A stretch of 44,563 nt of DNA. Origin: Legionellales bacterium. Its GTDB lineage: Bacteria; Pseudomonadota; Gammaproteobacteria; Berkiellales; Berkiellaceae. This document shows, piece by piece, positions 17,627-26,301 of the stretch. The stretch lies in the NCBI GenBank assembly GCA_023266435.1, contig JAHFQF010000001.1:1-44563 (forward strand), in the 5' to 3' direction. The notes below the pieces were generated by a model. That model ran no database searches, was not told the origin of the DNA, and saw only the letters and a program-made list of their open reading frames with translations. The translations under genes were made by a program, and so were the position numbers. Positions within the stretch are counted from its first letter, which is position 1, and the number at the start of each line of letters is the position of its first letter.

Positions 17627-18913
17627 ATGACGACTCAACACTTGTCCTATCAATGGGGCTTTGGAAATCATTTGAGTAGCGAGGCCTTACCGCAGAGCCT
17701 GCCAGCCGGACAAAACTCTCCACAGCGCGCGCCCTATGGGCTATATGCTGAACAGCTGTCTGGCGCCCCCTTCACACAGAAGCGTGCCCTCAATCAAAGA
17801 AGTTGGTTGTATCGCTTACTTCCAAGTGTTGTGCAAAGTCGCCTAACGCCCTTACGTCATGCTGGCATTACCACGGAAGCAACCTCCGATCCTAACGCCA
17901 TGCGCTGGAATCCTCTGCCTTTGCCAAGCACGCCCTGCCATTTTGTCGATGGGCTGCATACCTTGTTGCTCAGCCATCCTCACGGTACAGGTACAGGCGC
18001 AGCTGTTTATCTCTATGCTGCAAACCGCCCCATGTCTGAGACTTTTTTCTGCAATAACGATGGCGAGTTACTCTTGGTACCAGAAAAGGGCATCCATCGA
18101 CTGCAAACAGAGTTTGGGCCTTTGACTGTGCGCCCCTCTGAAATTGCAATCATCCCTAGAGGAGTGAAGTTCCAATTAAATCCTGGGGATGACAACATTC
18201 GCGGATATGTGCTCGAGAATTATGGTGCGCCACTGACGTTACCTGATTTGGGCCCGATCGGCGCAAATGGCCTCGCCAATGCGCGTGATTTTTTCTATCC
18301 CAACGCAACTTTTTTTGATCAGTCTGGCGCCTATCAATTAATTACAAAATTTCAAGGACAGCTGTGGGAAAGTACGCTACGCTCACATCCCTTAAATGTA
18401 GTAGCGTGGCATGGGAACTATGCACCCTATGCCTATGATTTAAAACGTTTTAACACCATCAATACCGTGAGCTTTGATCACCCTGATCCTAGCATCTTTA
18501 CCGTGTTAACAGCGCCCTCAGCCATTCCAGGTCAAGCTAACGTAGATTTTGTGATCTTCCCTGAGCGTTGGATGGTTGCGGAGCATACCTTTAGGCCCCC
18601 TTATTATCATAGGAATGTCATGAGCGAATACATGGGGCTCATCCACGGCACCTATGACGCCAAAGAAAAAGATTTTGTTCCTGGTGGCGGCAGCTTGCAT
18701 AACATCATGACACCGCATGGGCCAGACACCGATACTTTTTTAAGCGCTACAAAAGCAAGCTTAACGCCAGCAAAACAAACAGACACGCTAGCCTTTATGT
18801 TTGAAAGCAGTTTACCTTGGTTAGTCACCAAATTTTCGCAAGAAAAATCGCTTCTGCAACAAGACTATACAAAATGCTGGGAAAAGTTACCGCAGTTATT
18901 TGACAGGAAATAA
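17627..18913 (+). CDS. hmgA: Homogentisate 1,2-dioxygenase
   Basis: Opens the ring of homogentisate to maleylacetoacetate in tyrosine and phenylalanine breakdown. Loss of this enzyme causes pyomelanin accumulation in bacteria. The 428-residue protein starts MTTQHLSYQWGFGNHLSSEALP, typical for the family. The Fe ligands are H328 and E334 (YHRNVMSEYMGL) and H364 (TPHGPDTD), and the catalytic base is H285 (SFDHPD). Their spacing equals human HGD His335, Glu341, His371 and His292. AAGGA precedes ATG 17627. The next pathway steps (maleylacetoacetate isomerase, fumarylacetoacetase) are not in the window, so hmgA stands alone here. Confidence 0.96.
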   Translation: MTTQHLSYQWGFGNHLSSEALPQSLPAGQNSPQRAPYGLYAEQLSGAPFTQKRALNQRSWLYRLLPSVVQSRLTPLRHAGITTEATSDPNAMRWNPLPLPSTPCHFVDGLHTLLLSHPHGTGTGAAVYLYAANRPMSETFFCNNDGELLLVPEKGIHRLQTEFGPLTVRPSEIAIIPRGVKFQLNPGDDNIRGYVLENYGAPLTLPDLGPIGANGLANARDFFYPNATFFDQSGAYQLITKFQGQLWESTLRSHPLNVVAWHGNYAPYAYDLKRFNTINTVSFDHPDPSIFTVLTAPSAIPGQANVDFVIFPERWMVAEHTFRPPYYHRNVMSEYMGLIHGTYDAKEKDFVPGGGSLHNIMTPHGPDTDTFLSATKASLTPAKQTDTLAFMFESSLPWLVTKFSQEKSLLQQDYTKCWEKLPQLFDRK

Positions 18914-18917
18914 AGAC

Positions 18918-18947
18918 ATCGCTGGCAAAGAAAAATTTGCCAGCGAT
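18918..18947. terminator. Bidirectional terminator between hmgA and the HU-like gene
   Basis: A perfect 12-bp stem (ATCGCTGGCAAA 18918-18929 with its complement 18936-18947) and a 6-nt loop lie between two convergent genes. There is no strong T-run on either side; the minus-strand flank GTCTTTATTTCC is moderately T-rich. Confidence 0.65.
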
Positions 18948-18963
18948 CGTATCGCAAAGACGC

Positions 18964-19353
18964 CTAGTCTACAGACTCTTTTAATGTTTTCAAGGCGATT
19001 AATTTGATGTCATCTCTCGCCGGCTTAGCGGGGATCACGACCTCTTGCCCAGTTAACGGGCTAATCATTACGCGTTTTTTGGTTGGTTTGCGGCGTACAC
19101 GCTTAATTTTTAAACCAAGTTTTGGGATCATGAACTCGCCTGATCCTCTCTTTTTTAAATGTCCTTTGACAAGCTGAGATAATTCACTGAAAACAGACTC
19201 TACATCCACTCGTTTCAAGCCGGTCTTATCAGAAATCATTTGTAAAATTTCCATACGCGTCTGCCGATCTTTAATAGCGGCAATACGAATCTTCTTTTCT
19301 GCACTGGTGTCTTCCATTTTTGTAGCAACAACGCTACCTTTGGTTCTAGCCAT
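18964..19353 (-). CDS. HU/IHF-family DNA-binding protein, extended
   Basis: A 129-residue basic protein of the HU/IHF fold. A Lys/Ala/Glu leader of about 30 residues (MARTKGSVVATKMEDTSAEKK) precedes the HU helices (RMEILQMISDKTGLKRVDVESVFSELSQLVKGHLKKRGSGEFMIPKLGLKIKRV). The DNA-binding arm follows as RRKPTKKRVMISPLTGQEVVIPAKPARDDIKLIALKTLKE. Plain HU is about 90 residues, so the leader is an addition. The usual GFGSF turn is replaced by MIPKLGLK. It is presumably nucleoid-associated. A good TAGGAG ribosome binding site precedes ATG 19353. It is separated from hmgA by a strong hairpin and is probably monocistronic. Confidence 0.8.
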   Translation of the reverse strand: MARTKGSVVATKMEDTSAEKKIRIAAIKDRQTRMEILQMISDKTGLKRVDVESVFSELSQLVKGHLKKRGSGEFMIPKLGLKIKRVRRKPTKKRVMISPLTGQEVVIPAKPARDDIKLIALKTLKESVD

Positions 19354-19448
19354 GTTTTTCTCCTAACAATAACCCCTCACTTCATTATGATTGGTCAAAA
19401 AAGACGCAAGATTATTACAATAACGGACAACAATGTAAACCCTCTTTA

Positions 19449-20096
19449 TTAATAACTGAGAGGAACAGTGCTCATTTTATCCTCATAATGTGGATTGTTG
19501 AGCTGGCGTGTGACTGGATAGGCTGAAAAACTCATATTAGTTTGTTGGCAATCCGATAATATTTCTTGCGAGTTTTTCTTCTCACTGAGCCAGATTTTTA
19601 TTTGTGTTTCAGTTAAGAGCAGAGGCATGCGATCATGAATTTGATACAACGCGGGTAAGGCAGGTGTCGTAATGATAGCAACTGTGTGCACAGAAGCTGC
19701 GCCCTCTTGCCGATAAGACCAAATACCTGCGAGCGCTAGTAGTTGTTTATCTAATGCCTGAATATAAAAAGGTTGCTTGATATTTTGCGTTTTTTGCCAT
19801 TCATAATACCCTGAAGCGGGAATAATGCAGCGATGCGTTCGCACGCTATCACGAAAAGCTGGTTTTTCAACCAAAGTCTCCAGACGCGCATTAATAAGTG
19901 GCTTAAAGACATCGGAAGCAGCCCAGGCAGGCATAAAACCCCACGCCATAAACTGCAATTTCCCCCCTGGTAAAATCACAGGTATCATTTGTTGTGGAGA
20001 GATATTGTAGCGAGCCACCATACAAACTGATTCTTTGAGGCTAAATTGCCGGCTCATTTCCTCCATGGAGGCAGATAACGCAAACCGTCCACACAT
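19449..20096 (-). CDS. SRAP-domain abasic-site protein (YedK/HMCES)
   Basis: An SRAP-family protein that covalently captures abasic sites in single-stranded DNA through Cys2. The start is ATG 20096, because the family requires Met-Cys at the N-terminus (MCGRFALSAS). A GTG six codons earlier would bury the catalytic Cys. The active-site residues are visible: Cys2, Asn in INARLETL, Glu in PASGYYEW, and His in IHDRMPLLL. The length is 215 residues, close to YedK (222). It is divergent from kbl across about 60 bp, so the two probably share an intergenic promoter region. Confidence 0.9.
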   Translation of the reverse strand: MCGRFALSASMEEMSRQFSLKESVCMVARYNISPQQMIPVILPGGKLQFMAWGFMPAWAASDVFKPLINARLETLVEKPAFRDSVRTHRCIIPASGYYEWQKTQNIKQPFYIQALDKQLLALAGIWSYRQEGAASVHTVAIITTPALPALYQIHDRMPLLLTETQIKIWLSEKKNSQEILSDCQQTNMSFSAYPVTRQLNNPHYEDKMSTVPLSY

Positions 20097-20155
20097 GGAT
20101 ATGTCAACCCTCACATGCTATTATGCGGCTCAGTTTAGCAGAAATGAGGCCAGGT

Positions 20156-21346
20156 ATGTCAGAAAATTTTTACGAATATCTTCAGGATCAACTGCATGCT
20201 ATTCGAGAAGAGGGCCTCTATAAAGAAGAACGCATCATCACTAGCCCGCAAAACGCTCAGATTAGTCTTAAGGCGCAGGCCAATGTAATTAATTTTTGCG
20301 CTAACAATTACTTAGGTCTAGCCAATCACCCGATGTTGATTGAAGCTGCGCACAAAGCATTAGACACATACGGCTATGGGATGGCATCTGTGCGCTTTAT
20401 TTGTGGAACACAGACACCACACAAAGCGCTCGAAGCAAAGATGAGCGCTTTCTTAGATAAAGAAGATACTATTTTATATTCATCTTGTTTTGATGCTAAT
20501 GCAGGCTTGTTTGAAACACTACTGAATGAGCAGGATGCCATCATCAGCGATAGTCTCAACCATGCAAGCATCATTGACGGGGTGCGCTTATGTAAAGCCC
20601 AACGTTTCCGCTACGAAAATAACAACATGGCGGACTTGGAGACACAATTAAAAGCTGCGCAAAAAGCTCGTTTTAGGCTGATTGCTACCGATGGCATCTT
20701 CTCTATGGATGGCACCATTGCCAACTTGCCCGCAATCTGTGAGCTGGCTGAAAAATACGATGCCTTAGTGATGGTGGATGATTCTCATGCTGTTGGTTTC
20801 ATGGGGCCTAAAGGCCAAGGTACGCCTCATCATCATGGCGTGGAAAAGTATGTGGATATCTTGACGGGTACTTTTGGTAAAGCGTTGGGTGGTGCTTCAG
20901 GCGGATATACCTCTGGTAAAAAAGCCGTTGTGGATTATTTGCGTCAACGCTCCAGGCCCTATTTGTTTTCTAATACGTTGGCGCCACTCATCACACAAAC
21001 CACACTGACTGCACTCGATCTGATTCAACAACAGGATCATTTTAGAGCAACCTTGTTTAAAAATGCAGCCTTTTTCCGTGCAGGACTTTTAAAACAAGGC
21101 TTTGAGTTAATTCCAGGGGAGCACCCCATTATTCCAGTCATGATAGGCGATGCAGCATTGGCAACACAATTTGCTACTGCTCTACTGAGTGAAGGAATTT
21201 ATGTGGTTGGATTTTCCTATCCTGTGGTGCCTAAAGGTCGCGCACGCATTCGCACGCAGATGTCTGCGGCTCACACCCAGCCTCAGCTAGAGCAAGCACT
21301 CGCAGCGTTTACGAAGATCGGACGTCAACTTAAGATCATTGCTTAA
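20156..21346 (+). CDS. kbl: 2-amino-3-ketobutyrate CoA ligase (glycine C-acetyltransferase)
   Basis: Cleaves 2-amino-3-ketobutyrate with CoA to glycine and acetyl-CoA, the second step of threonine degradation. It is a PLP-dependent alpha-oxoamine synthase. It is 396 residues long with strong similarity to E. coli Kbl: VINFCANNYLGLANHP, SVRFICGTQ, LNHASIIDGVRLCKA, VMVDDSHAVGF. The PLP-binding Lys is K242 in TGTFGKALGGASGGY, two residues off the E. coli position (K244). The start is ATG 20156 with GAGG six bases upstream. An earlier in-frame Met at 20123 would give an unusual leader. The partner dehydrogenase gene faces it across 45 bp. Confidence 0.95.
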   Translation: MSENFYEYLQDQLHAIREEGLYKEERIITSPQNAQISLKAQANVINFCANNYLGLANHPMLIEAAHKALDTYGYGMASVRFICGTQTPHKALEAKMSAFLDKEDTILYSSCFDANAGLFETLLNEQDAIISDSLNHASIIDGVRLCKAQRFRYENNNMADLETQLKAAQKARFRLIATDGIFSMDGTIANLPAICELAEKYDALVMVDDSHAVGFMGPKGQGTPHHHGVEKYVDILTGTFGKALGGASGGYTSGKKAVVDYLRQRSRPYLFSNTLAPLITQTTLTALDLIQQQDHFRATLFKNAAFFRAGLLKQGFELIPGEHPIIPVMIGDAALATQFATALLSEGIYVVGFSYPVVPKGRARIRTQMSAAHTQPQLEQALAAFTKIGRQLKIIA

Positions 21347-21350
21347 GTAG

Positions 21351-21385
21351 GGGCCGGTCTCTGTGCCGGCTCGCTAGCTGTTTTT
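21351..21385. terminator. Putative terminator between kbl and tdh
   Basis: GGGCCGG (21351-21357) pairs with CCGGCTC (21366-21372), one G-T wobble, 8-nt loop. A TTTTT run follows at 21381-21385. It lies between two convergent genes. The gap of eight bases before the T-run weakens it as a plus-strand terminator. Confidence 0.4.
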
Positions 21386-21391
21386 GAATGC

Positions 21392-22339
21392 TTACAATAA
21401 TTTTTTCCGCAAATTCTCCAACATATCTGCAGTCATTTTTTGCAGATCGTATTCATGCTGCCAACCCCACTCTCGTCGTGCAGCAGAGTCATCAATCGAT
21501 TTTGGCCACGAGTCTGCAATGCTTTGTCTAAAATCGGGGTGGTATTCAATTTGAAACTCTGGAATATGCTTTTGAATTTCTCGCGCAATCTCTGCACAAG
21601 AGAAACTCATGGCTGCAAAATTAAAATTGGAATGATGTTTTAATTGAGAAAAATCTGCCTCACTCAACTCGATAGTGCCTCGAATGGCATCTGACATATA
21701 CATCATGGGTAATACCGTGTCTGCCGCCAGGAAGCACGTATACTTTTTATGCATGATCGCCTCATAGAAAATTTCAACTGCATAATCTGTGGTGCCACCA
21801 CCTGGCAAAGTCTTATGGCTGATTAAACCTGGGTAACGTAAACCACGAATGTCCATGCCATACTTAGACACATAATAATCACAGATCAATTCACCGGCTG
21901 CCTTTGAAACACCATACATTGTTTTAGGTAGGATAATCGTCTGTTGCGGCGTGTCATCCGCAGGCGTTTCTGGGCCAAAAACCGCAATGGAGCTAGGGCA
22001 AACGATTTGGCGTATATTCATGGCCCGAGCCACTTCTAATACATTGTATAGCCCAATGATATTCACATCAAAACACAGTTGTGGATTTTTTTCTCCTGCT
22101 GCAGAGAGAATCGCTGCCAAATGATGAATGACTTCAATTTGATGCTTTTCTACGATATGCGCTAAATCGGCCCTATCCAAAACATCTAGTTTTTCATAAG
22201 GGTGAAATTCCTCGGAAACCTGAGAGGCATCCTTGAGATCAGAGGCGATAACCGCTTGAGCGCCATATCGTTTGCGCAATTCTGAAACCAGTTCAGAGCC
22301 AATTTGCCCTAAGGCACCTGTTACTAAGATTTTTGTCAT
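21392..22339 (-). CDS. L-threonine 3-dehydrogenase, SDR (epimerase-like) type
   Basis: Oxidises threonine to 2-amino-3-ketobutyrate with NAD+, the step feeding Kbl. The 315-residue protein is an extended short-chain dehydrogenase: GALGQIG Rossmann motif at the N-terminus, ASDLKD for NAD selectivity, HHLAAILSAAGEKNP, and catalytic Ser/Thr and YxxxK in PSSIAVFGPETP and MYGVSKAAGELI. LRYPGLISHKTLPGGGTTDYAVEIFYEA is characteristic of the SDR-type Tdh rather than other epimerases. This type is not homologous to the zinc Tdh of E. coli. Context with kbl supports the assignment. It has its own promoter-like sequence upstream. Confidence 0.88.
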   Translation of the reverse strand: MTKILVTGALGQIGSELVSELRKRYGAQAVIASDLKDASQVSEEFHPYEKLDVLDRADLAHIVEKHQIEVIHHLAAILSAAGEKNPQLCFDVNIIGLYNVLEVARAMNIRQIVCPSSIAVFGPETPADDTPQQTIILPKTMYGVSKAAGELICDYYVSKYGMDIRGLRYPGLISHKTLPGGGTTDYAVEIFYEAIMHKKYTCFLAADTVLPMMYMSDAIRGTIELSEADFSQLKHHSNFNFAAMSFSCAEIAREIQKHIPEFQIEYHPDFRQSIADSWPKSIDDSAARREWGWQHEYDLQKMTADMLENLRKKLL

Positions 22340-22369
22340 AGATTCGCTATCTAAACACCAAAAATCCCC

Positions 22370-22398
22370 ACTCTAAGATTTCTTGCTTAAGTTGTCAA
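22370..22398 (-). promoter_or_regulatory. Putative sigma-70 promoter of tdh
   Basis: On the minus strand TTGACA (22393-22398) is followed after 17 bp by TAGAGT (22370-22375), 30 bp before the tdh start. It lies downstream of the vgrG-like stop, which suggests tdh can be transcribed independently of the glmS-vgrG unit. Confidence 0.5.
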
Positions 22399-22414
22399 CC
22401 AGCGTATATGCAAA

Positions 22415-24304
22415 TCACGCGTAATTCAGCGCTCCAGTTAAAATAGTGCGCGCATTTAATACAATTTTGGGTGCACGCAGTTTAAAACCATCCGCGCATA
22501 TACTCAGTTCAGCATTACCCACTTTGAATACAACACCCTGTGCACCAGCAATATGCATACCTGTCTCGCTGATTAGCGACGCATGGTTCTGGATAAGCTG
22601 TTTAACCGCTAACTGGCTTGAAAAATGAATATTTTTAGCACTAACACGCCACGTCTCTCCCACCAGGCGCATTTCTTTAGCTGTGATGCGCATAGTCTGC
22701 GCATGATGGTGCGCAATATTTGCACGCAGTGTTACCGTTTTTTGAGCCTGCACTTGATGCTCAGATAGCGTTTTTACTTGTAACTGATGATGCGTTTGTC
22801 GATGCTCCGCATCACTCACCATGTGTATAGCACCTTTGGCTTGAATGGTTTTTGATCCTTGAGACCAAAACCAAATGCCTGAATCCTCTTGCCCCTGCTT
22901 CAGAATAAAACCGGCACTTTGATCGGGTGCAAACAGAGCATTTTCATGGCAACCTTCAGACTCTTGAATCTGCCACTCAAATCCGAGCGCTGTTTTTAAG
23001 CGATAACTATTTTGATTGGCTCGGGTCACAATGTTGTCCACAGAAGTGACGGCCCCTAAAATAATAGGCTCGTTGATTTGATGATATAAAAACCCAATCC
23101 GTACGCGCGTGCCCGCTGTCACGGAAAAATGAAACCCTCTGCCATCACCTGAAAGCGGATATAACATACGAACCGCAGGATGGCAGGAGGTTTTTAAGTG
23201 ATAATTATCCAACTGTACACGATAGCGTCCTACTTTTTTAAGCTGCAGTTCCTCTGGAGAGCCGATCACTGTTGCTGCAATTAAATCCATTGGTTTTACT
23301 AACGCTAAAGGATTTCTATAAACTACGGATCGCTTAATTAATACTAACCGCACTTTTTGCATGGAATCTGTAAAATACTGCGCCTCTTTCCACAGTAGAC
23401 TCATTGCTATCACTTGATAACTACCCACCAGCCAAGAATGCGCGCTCGATTGCACGTTCACCGTCGAGCCGAGATCAATCAGCGACCACTCAAGCTCAAT
23501 GATTACCCGCTCACTGCAACAGGTACTCGCTTGCTGTAAAATAGTCGCAACTTGCTGTGCCTGTTGATTGGATTCAAAAAAACCACCAAAACAATACCAT
23601 CTTCCAATGCCCGCCCCCTCTACAACGCATTCTGCTGAGAGATTTTGATTGGGATGTAAATCACTAAAGCGATCTACTTTGAAAGTTTTGATTGCCAAAT
23701 CATGCTGATAACCGATCAAAGTCGCTGTCGCTACTTTTTTATTCGGAATATCCTCTGGAGCAATCAATGCTTTCTTGCTGAGGATCTCTACGGACACGAC
23801 AGACCCTTGAGCAGACAGGACATCTCTGATCACAATACGATAGGTTTCCTTGGTATTTTCTAGAATCACATACCAGCCTTGTTCAGCAACCAGCCGTTTA
23901 AAACACTGCCAATCGGTTTCTTGATGCTGCAAAATAAACTCTCTTCGCGGCTCTTGCGCTGCAAGCTGAAAAACAAGCTGATCTACAGACATGTTGGCAT
24001 CTGCAAAAAGCAGGCGAATCACCTGAGAAATCGGCACTCCACTAAAATATTGGTTCTTCTGCTGTGTGTGTAATTTTAAAAGCGGAGAGGCAAGCGAAAT
24101 TTTCAAAAAAAATGCACTGTTTTCATTTGAAAAGCACTGCACCAAGACAATCACCCCATGAAAATACGTGTTTTCCTGCAAACACAGGCACGCAGCGTGT
24201 TGCTCTAAAGACGCCCAATCAAAAGAGAGCCCTAAAGTGGGAGTAGTCAGGGTAAATTGATAATCCCCGATCCAATTCAGGTATTTATCAAGAACAAGCG
24301 GCAA
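22415..24304 (-). CDS. VgrG-like spike protein, orphan, start uncertain
   Basis: A 629-residue frame with VgrG layout. The gp27-like part has TYFHGVIVLVQ, YFSGVPISQVIRLLF and, most typical, RREFILQHQETDWQCFKRLVAEQGWYVI (about residues 119-146). The gp5-like OB part has KKVGRYRVQL and YPLSGDGRGFHFSVTAGTRVRIGFLYHQINEPIILGAV (about 355-420). The C-terminus is a beta-rich repeat region with many His and Gln, then KAPKIVLNA-like ...LRAPKIVLNARTILTG. The coordinates start at TTG 24304, but the frame stays open and VgrG-like up to 24397. CTG 24394 has GGTGG at good spacing. No other type VI or phage gene is in the window. Secretion function is inferred; a phage-tail or degenerate role is possible. 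Confidence 0.75.
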   Translation of the reverse strand: MPLVLDKYLNWIGDYQFTLTTPTLGLSFDWASLEQHAACLCLQENTYFHGVIVLVQCFSNENSAFFLKISLASPLLKLHTQQKNQYFSGVPISQVIRLLFADANMSVDQLVFQLAAQEPRREFILQHQETDWQCFKRLVAEQGWYVILENTKETYRIVIRDVLSAQGSVVSVEILSKKALIAPEDIPNKKVATATLIGYQHDLAIKTFKVDRFSDLHPNQNLSAECVVEGAGIGRWYCFGGFFESNQQAQQVATILQQASTCCSERVIIELEWSLIDLGSTVNVQSSAHSWLVGSYQVIAMSLLWKEAQYFTDSMQKVRLVLIKRSVVYRNPLALVKPMDLIAATVIGSPEELQLKKVGRYRVQLDNYHLKTSCHPAVRMLYPLSGDGRGFHFSVTAGTRVRIGFLYHQINEPIILGAVTSVDNIVTRANQNSYRLKTALGFEWQIQESEGCHENALFAPDQSAGFILKQGQEDSGIWFWSQGSKTIQAKGAIHMVSDAEHRQTHHQLQVKTLSEHQVQAQKTVTLRANIAHHHAQTMRITAKEMRLVGETWRVSAKNIHFSSQLAVKQLIQNHASLISETGMHIAGAQGVVFKVGNAELSICADGFKLRAPKIVLNARTILTGALNYA

Positions 24305-24397
24305 GGAGCTCGCATTGTCTGCATAGGGCTCCCCTAAAAAGCCTTGCGCAATCGGTAACTCTAGCTCAAGGCTGGGAATTGTTAAAAAAGCCAGCGT

Positions 24398-26233
24398 TTA
24401 TTCCACCGTCACTGATTTCGCTAAATTTCTTGGCTGATCGACGTCTGTGCCCTTCTCAACCGCCACGTGATAGGCCAACAATTGCAAAGGTATCGTGAAT
24501 AACAGAGGAGATAAGACGCTGTTTTCAGGTACAGGCACATAAATAACCTCTGCCTCAATATCAGAAGGAAGGGTGACTTGACTGTCCACAAACAACAGCA
24601 GCTTTCCACCGCGCGCACTGACCTCATGCAAATTCGAGAGCATTTTTGGTAAAAGATGATCATTCGGCACCACGGCAACGACGGTCATGCTGTCATCGAC
24701 CAAGGCGAGTGGTCCATGCTTCAGCTCTCCTGCTGGATAGCTTTCTGCATGAATATAGGACAATTCCTTCAGTTTTAAAGCACCCTCCATTACCACAGGA
24801 TAATGAATTCCTCTACCTAAAAATAACGCATGGTGCGCTTTTGCAAATTTTTGCGCCATGACTTTGATGCTTTCATCCAGAGCTAAAACAGTCTCTACGC
24901 GCTCTGGAAGAGAGCGCATTGCTTGTAAAATGCTTTGACATTGCTCCGAGGTTAATGCGCGGCGTCGCCCTAATACGAGCGCCAACATTAATAAGGCCAA
25001 GAGCTGTGTGGTGAATGCTTTCGTGCTCGCCACGCCAATTTCAGGGCCCGCATGAGTAAGAAACGCCAGCTGTGCTTCTCGCACCAAAGAGCTGACCGGC
25101 ACATTACAGATGGCAAGGCTGCCACTTAAATTCTTTTTCTCAATATCGCGCAATACCGCCAAAGTATCTGCCGTTTCCCCGGATTGGGAAATTAAAACCA
25201 GCAAGGTGTCTTCTGGGATGACTGGAGAGCGGTAGCGTAATTCACTAGCAATGTCGACCTGACAAGAAATCCCGGAGATTTGCTCTAGCCAGTATTTTGC
25301 CAACAATCCTGCATGGTAACTGGTACCACACGCAACGATTAATACCTGTTTAGTGCGCTCAAAAACGGCTTTGGAGTCTGCCCCAAAGACCTCATCCACA
25401 ACCTCACCTTGTGTCAGCCTACCTTCCATCGCCTCAGAGAGCGCAAAAGGTTGCTCAAAAATTTCTTTTTGCATGAAGTGACGATAGTGCCCTTTTTCTG
25501 CTGACTCTAGTCTTACGGCCACTCGAGACACCTCTCGATTGACCAAATTACCCTCCACATCATACACATGGAAATGATTTTGTTTCACTTCTGCAATATC
25601 ACCTTCCTCTAACATACAAAAATCTTGCGCAACAGGCAGTAAAGCAAGCGGATCGGAGGCAACAAAATGTCCATAATCTGAAACGCCGATGACCAAGGGG
25701 CTGCCTTGTCTTGCGCAGATTAAAGCATCTGGACTATCTTGACTGACAACAGCCAAGGCATACGCACCTTGTAATTCTTTGACTGTTTTTGCAACAGCCT
25801 GTAATAAATTACTAGAAGATTGTAGATTAAAATGTAAGCAATGAACGATGGCTTCTGTATCCGTTTCTGAGTGAAATACATAGCCTTTTTGTTTTAAGGA
25901 GTTGGCCAGTGTTTGATAGTTCTCAATAATGCCATTATGCACCAATGCCAATCCTTCGCCAGACTGATGTGGGTGCGCATTTTTTTCACTTGGTTTACCG
26001 TGCGTGGCCCAGCGAGTATGTGCTACTCCTACCGTTCCAGCCAGCGTTATTGTGGATAACTTTTCTGCTAAATTTTGCACTTTTCCACAGGTTCTAATGC
26101 GAGTCAGACCGTCCTGTGGCGATAGTACAGCAATGCCGGCAGAGTCATACCCTCTGTATTCCAGGCGCTTCAAACCCTCTAACAAAAGAGGGGCTATTTG
26201 TTTATTCGATACGCCACCAATAATGCCGCACAT
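24398..26233 (-). CDS. glmS: Glutamine--fructose-6-phosphate aminotransferase (GlmS)
   Basis: Makes glucosamine-6-phosphate from fructose-6-phosphate and glutamine, the first committed step of amino-sugar and peptidoglycan precursor synthesis. The start is ATG 26233 because the catalytic Cys must follow the Met: MCGIIGGVSNKQIAP. It gives 611 residues (E. coli 609), with AGGAAAG upstream. Domains: glutaminase (LEYRGYDSAGI, HTRWATHGKPSEKNAHPH), then two SIS domains (LIVACGTSYHAGL, ISQSGETADTLAVLR, GPEIGVASTKAFTTQ), and the terminus DVDQPRNLAKSVTVE identical to E. coli. It follows glmU by 68 bp. The next frame downstream, in the same phase, is the VgrG-like gene. Confidence 0.97.
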   Translation of the reverse strand: MCGIIGGVSNKQIAPLLLEGLKRLEYRGYDSAGIAVLSPQDGLTRIRTCGKVQNLAEKLSTITLAGTVGVAHTRWATHGKPSEKNAHPHQSGEGLALVHNGIIENYQTLANSLKQKGYVFHSETDTEAIVHCLHFNLQSSSNLLQAVAKTVKELQGAYALAVVSQDSPDALICARQGSPLVIGVSDYGHFVASDPLALLPVAQDFCMLEEGDIAEVKQNHFHVYDVEGNLVNREVSRVAVRLESAEKGHYRHFMQKEIFEQPFALSEAMEGRLTQGEVVDEVFGADSKAVFERTKQVLIVACGTSYHAGLLAKYWLEQISGISCQVDIASELRYRSPVIPEDTLLVLISQSGETADTLAVLRDIEKKNLSGSLAICNVPVSSLVREAQLAFLTHAGPEIGVASTKAFTTQLLALLMLALVLGRRRALTSEQCQSILQAMRSLPERVETVLALDESIKVMAQKFAKAHHALFLGRGIHYPVVMEGALKLKELSYIHAESYPAGELKHGPLALVDDSMTVVAVVPNDHLLPKMLSNLHEVSARGGKLLLFVDSQVTLPSDIEAEVIYVPVPENSVLSPLLFTIPLQLLAYHVAVEKGTDVDQPRNLAKSVTVE

Positions 26234-26301
26234 GTTTTCTTTCCTATCTTGCTCTTTGCAATGAAGCCGCATTTACATAAAAAGCGCTCGCTTCGCTGAG
26301 T

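Noticed and set aside
22415..24304. The VgrG-like gene as part of a type VI cluster in this window
   Set aside because: No hcp, sheath, baseplate, PAAR or effector-like gene could be found among the neighbours.
24398..26233. A glmS riboswitch-ribozyme ahead of glmS
   Set aside because: The 68-bp gap between glmU and glmS is too short for one and shows no matching structure; that element is typical of Firmicutes.
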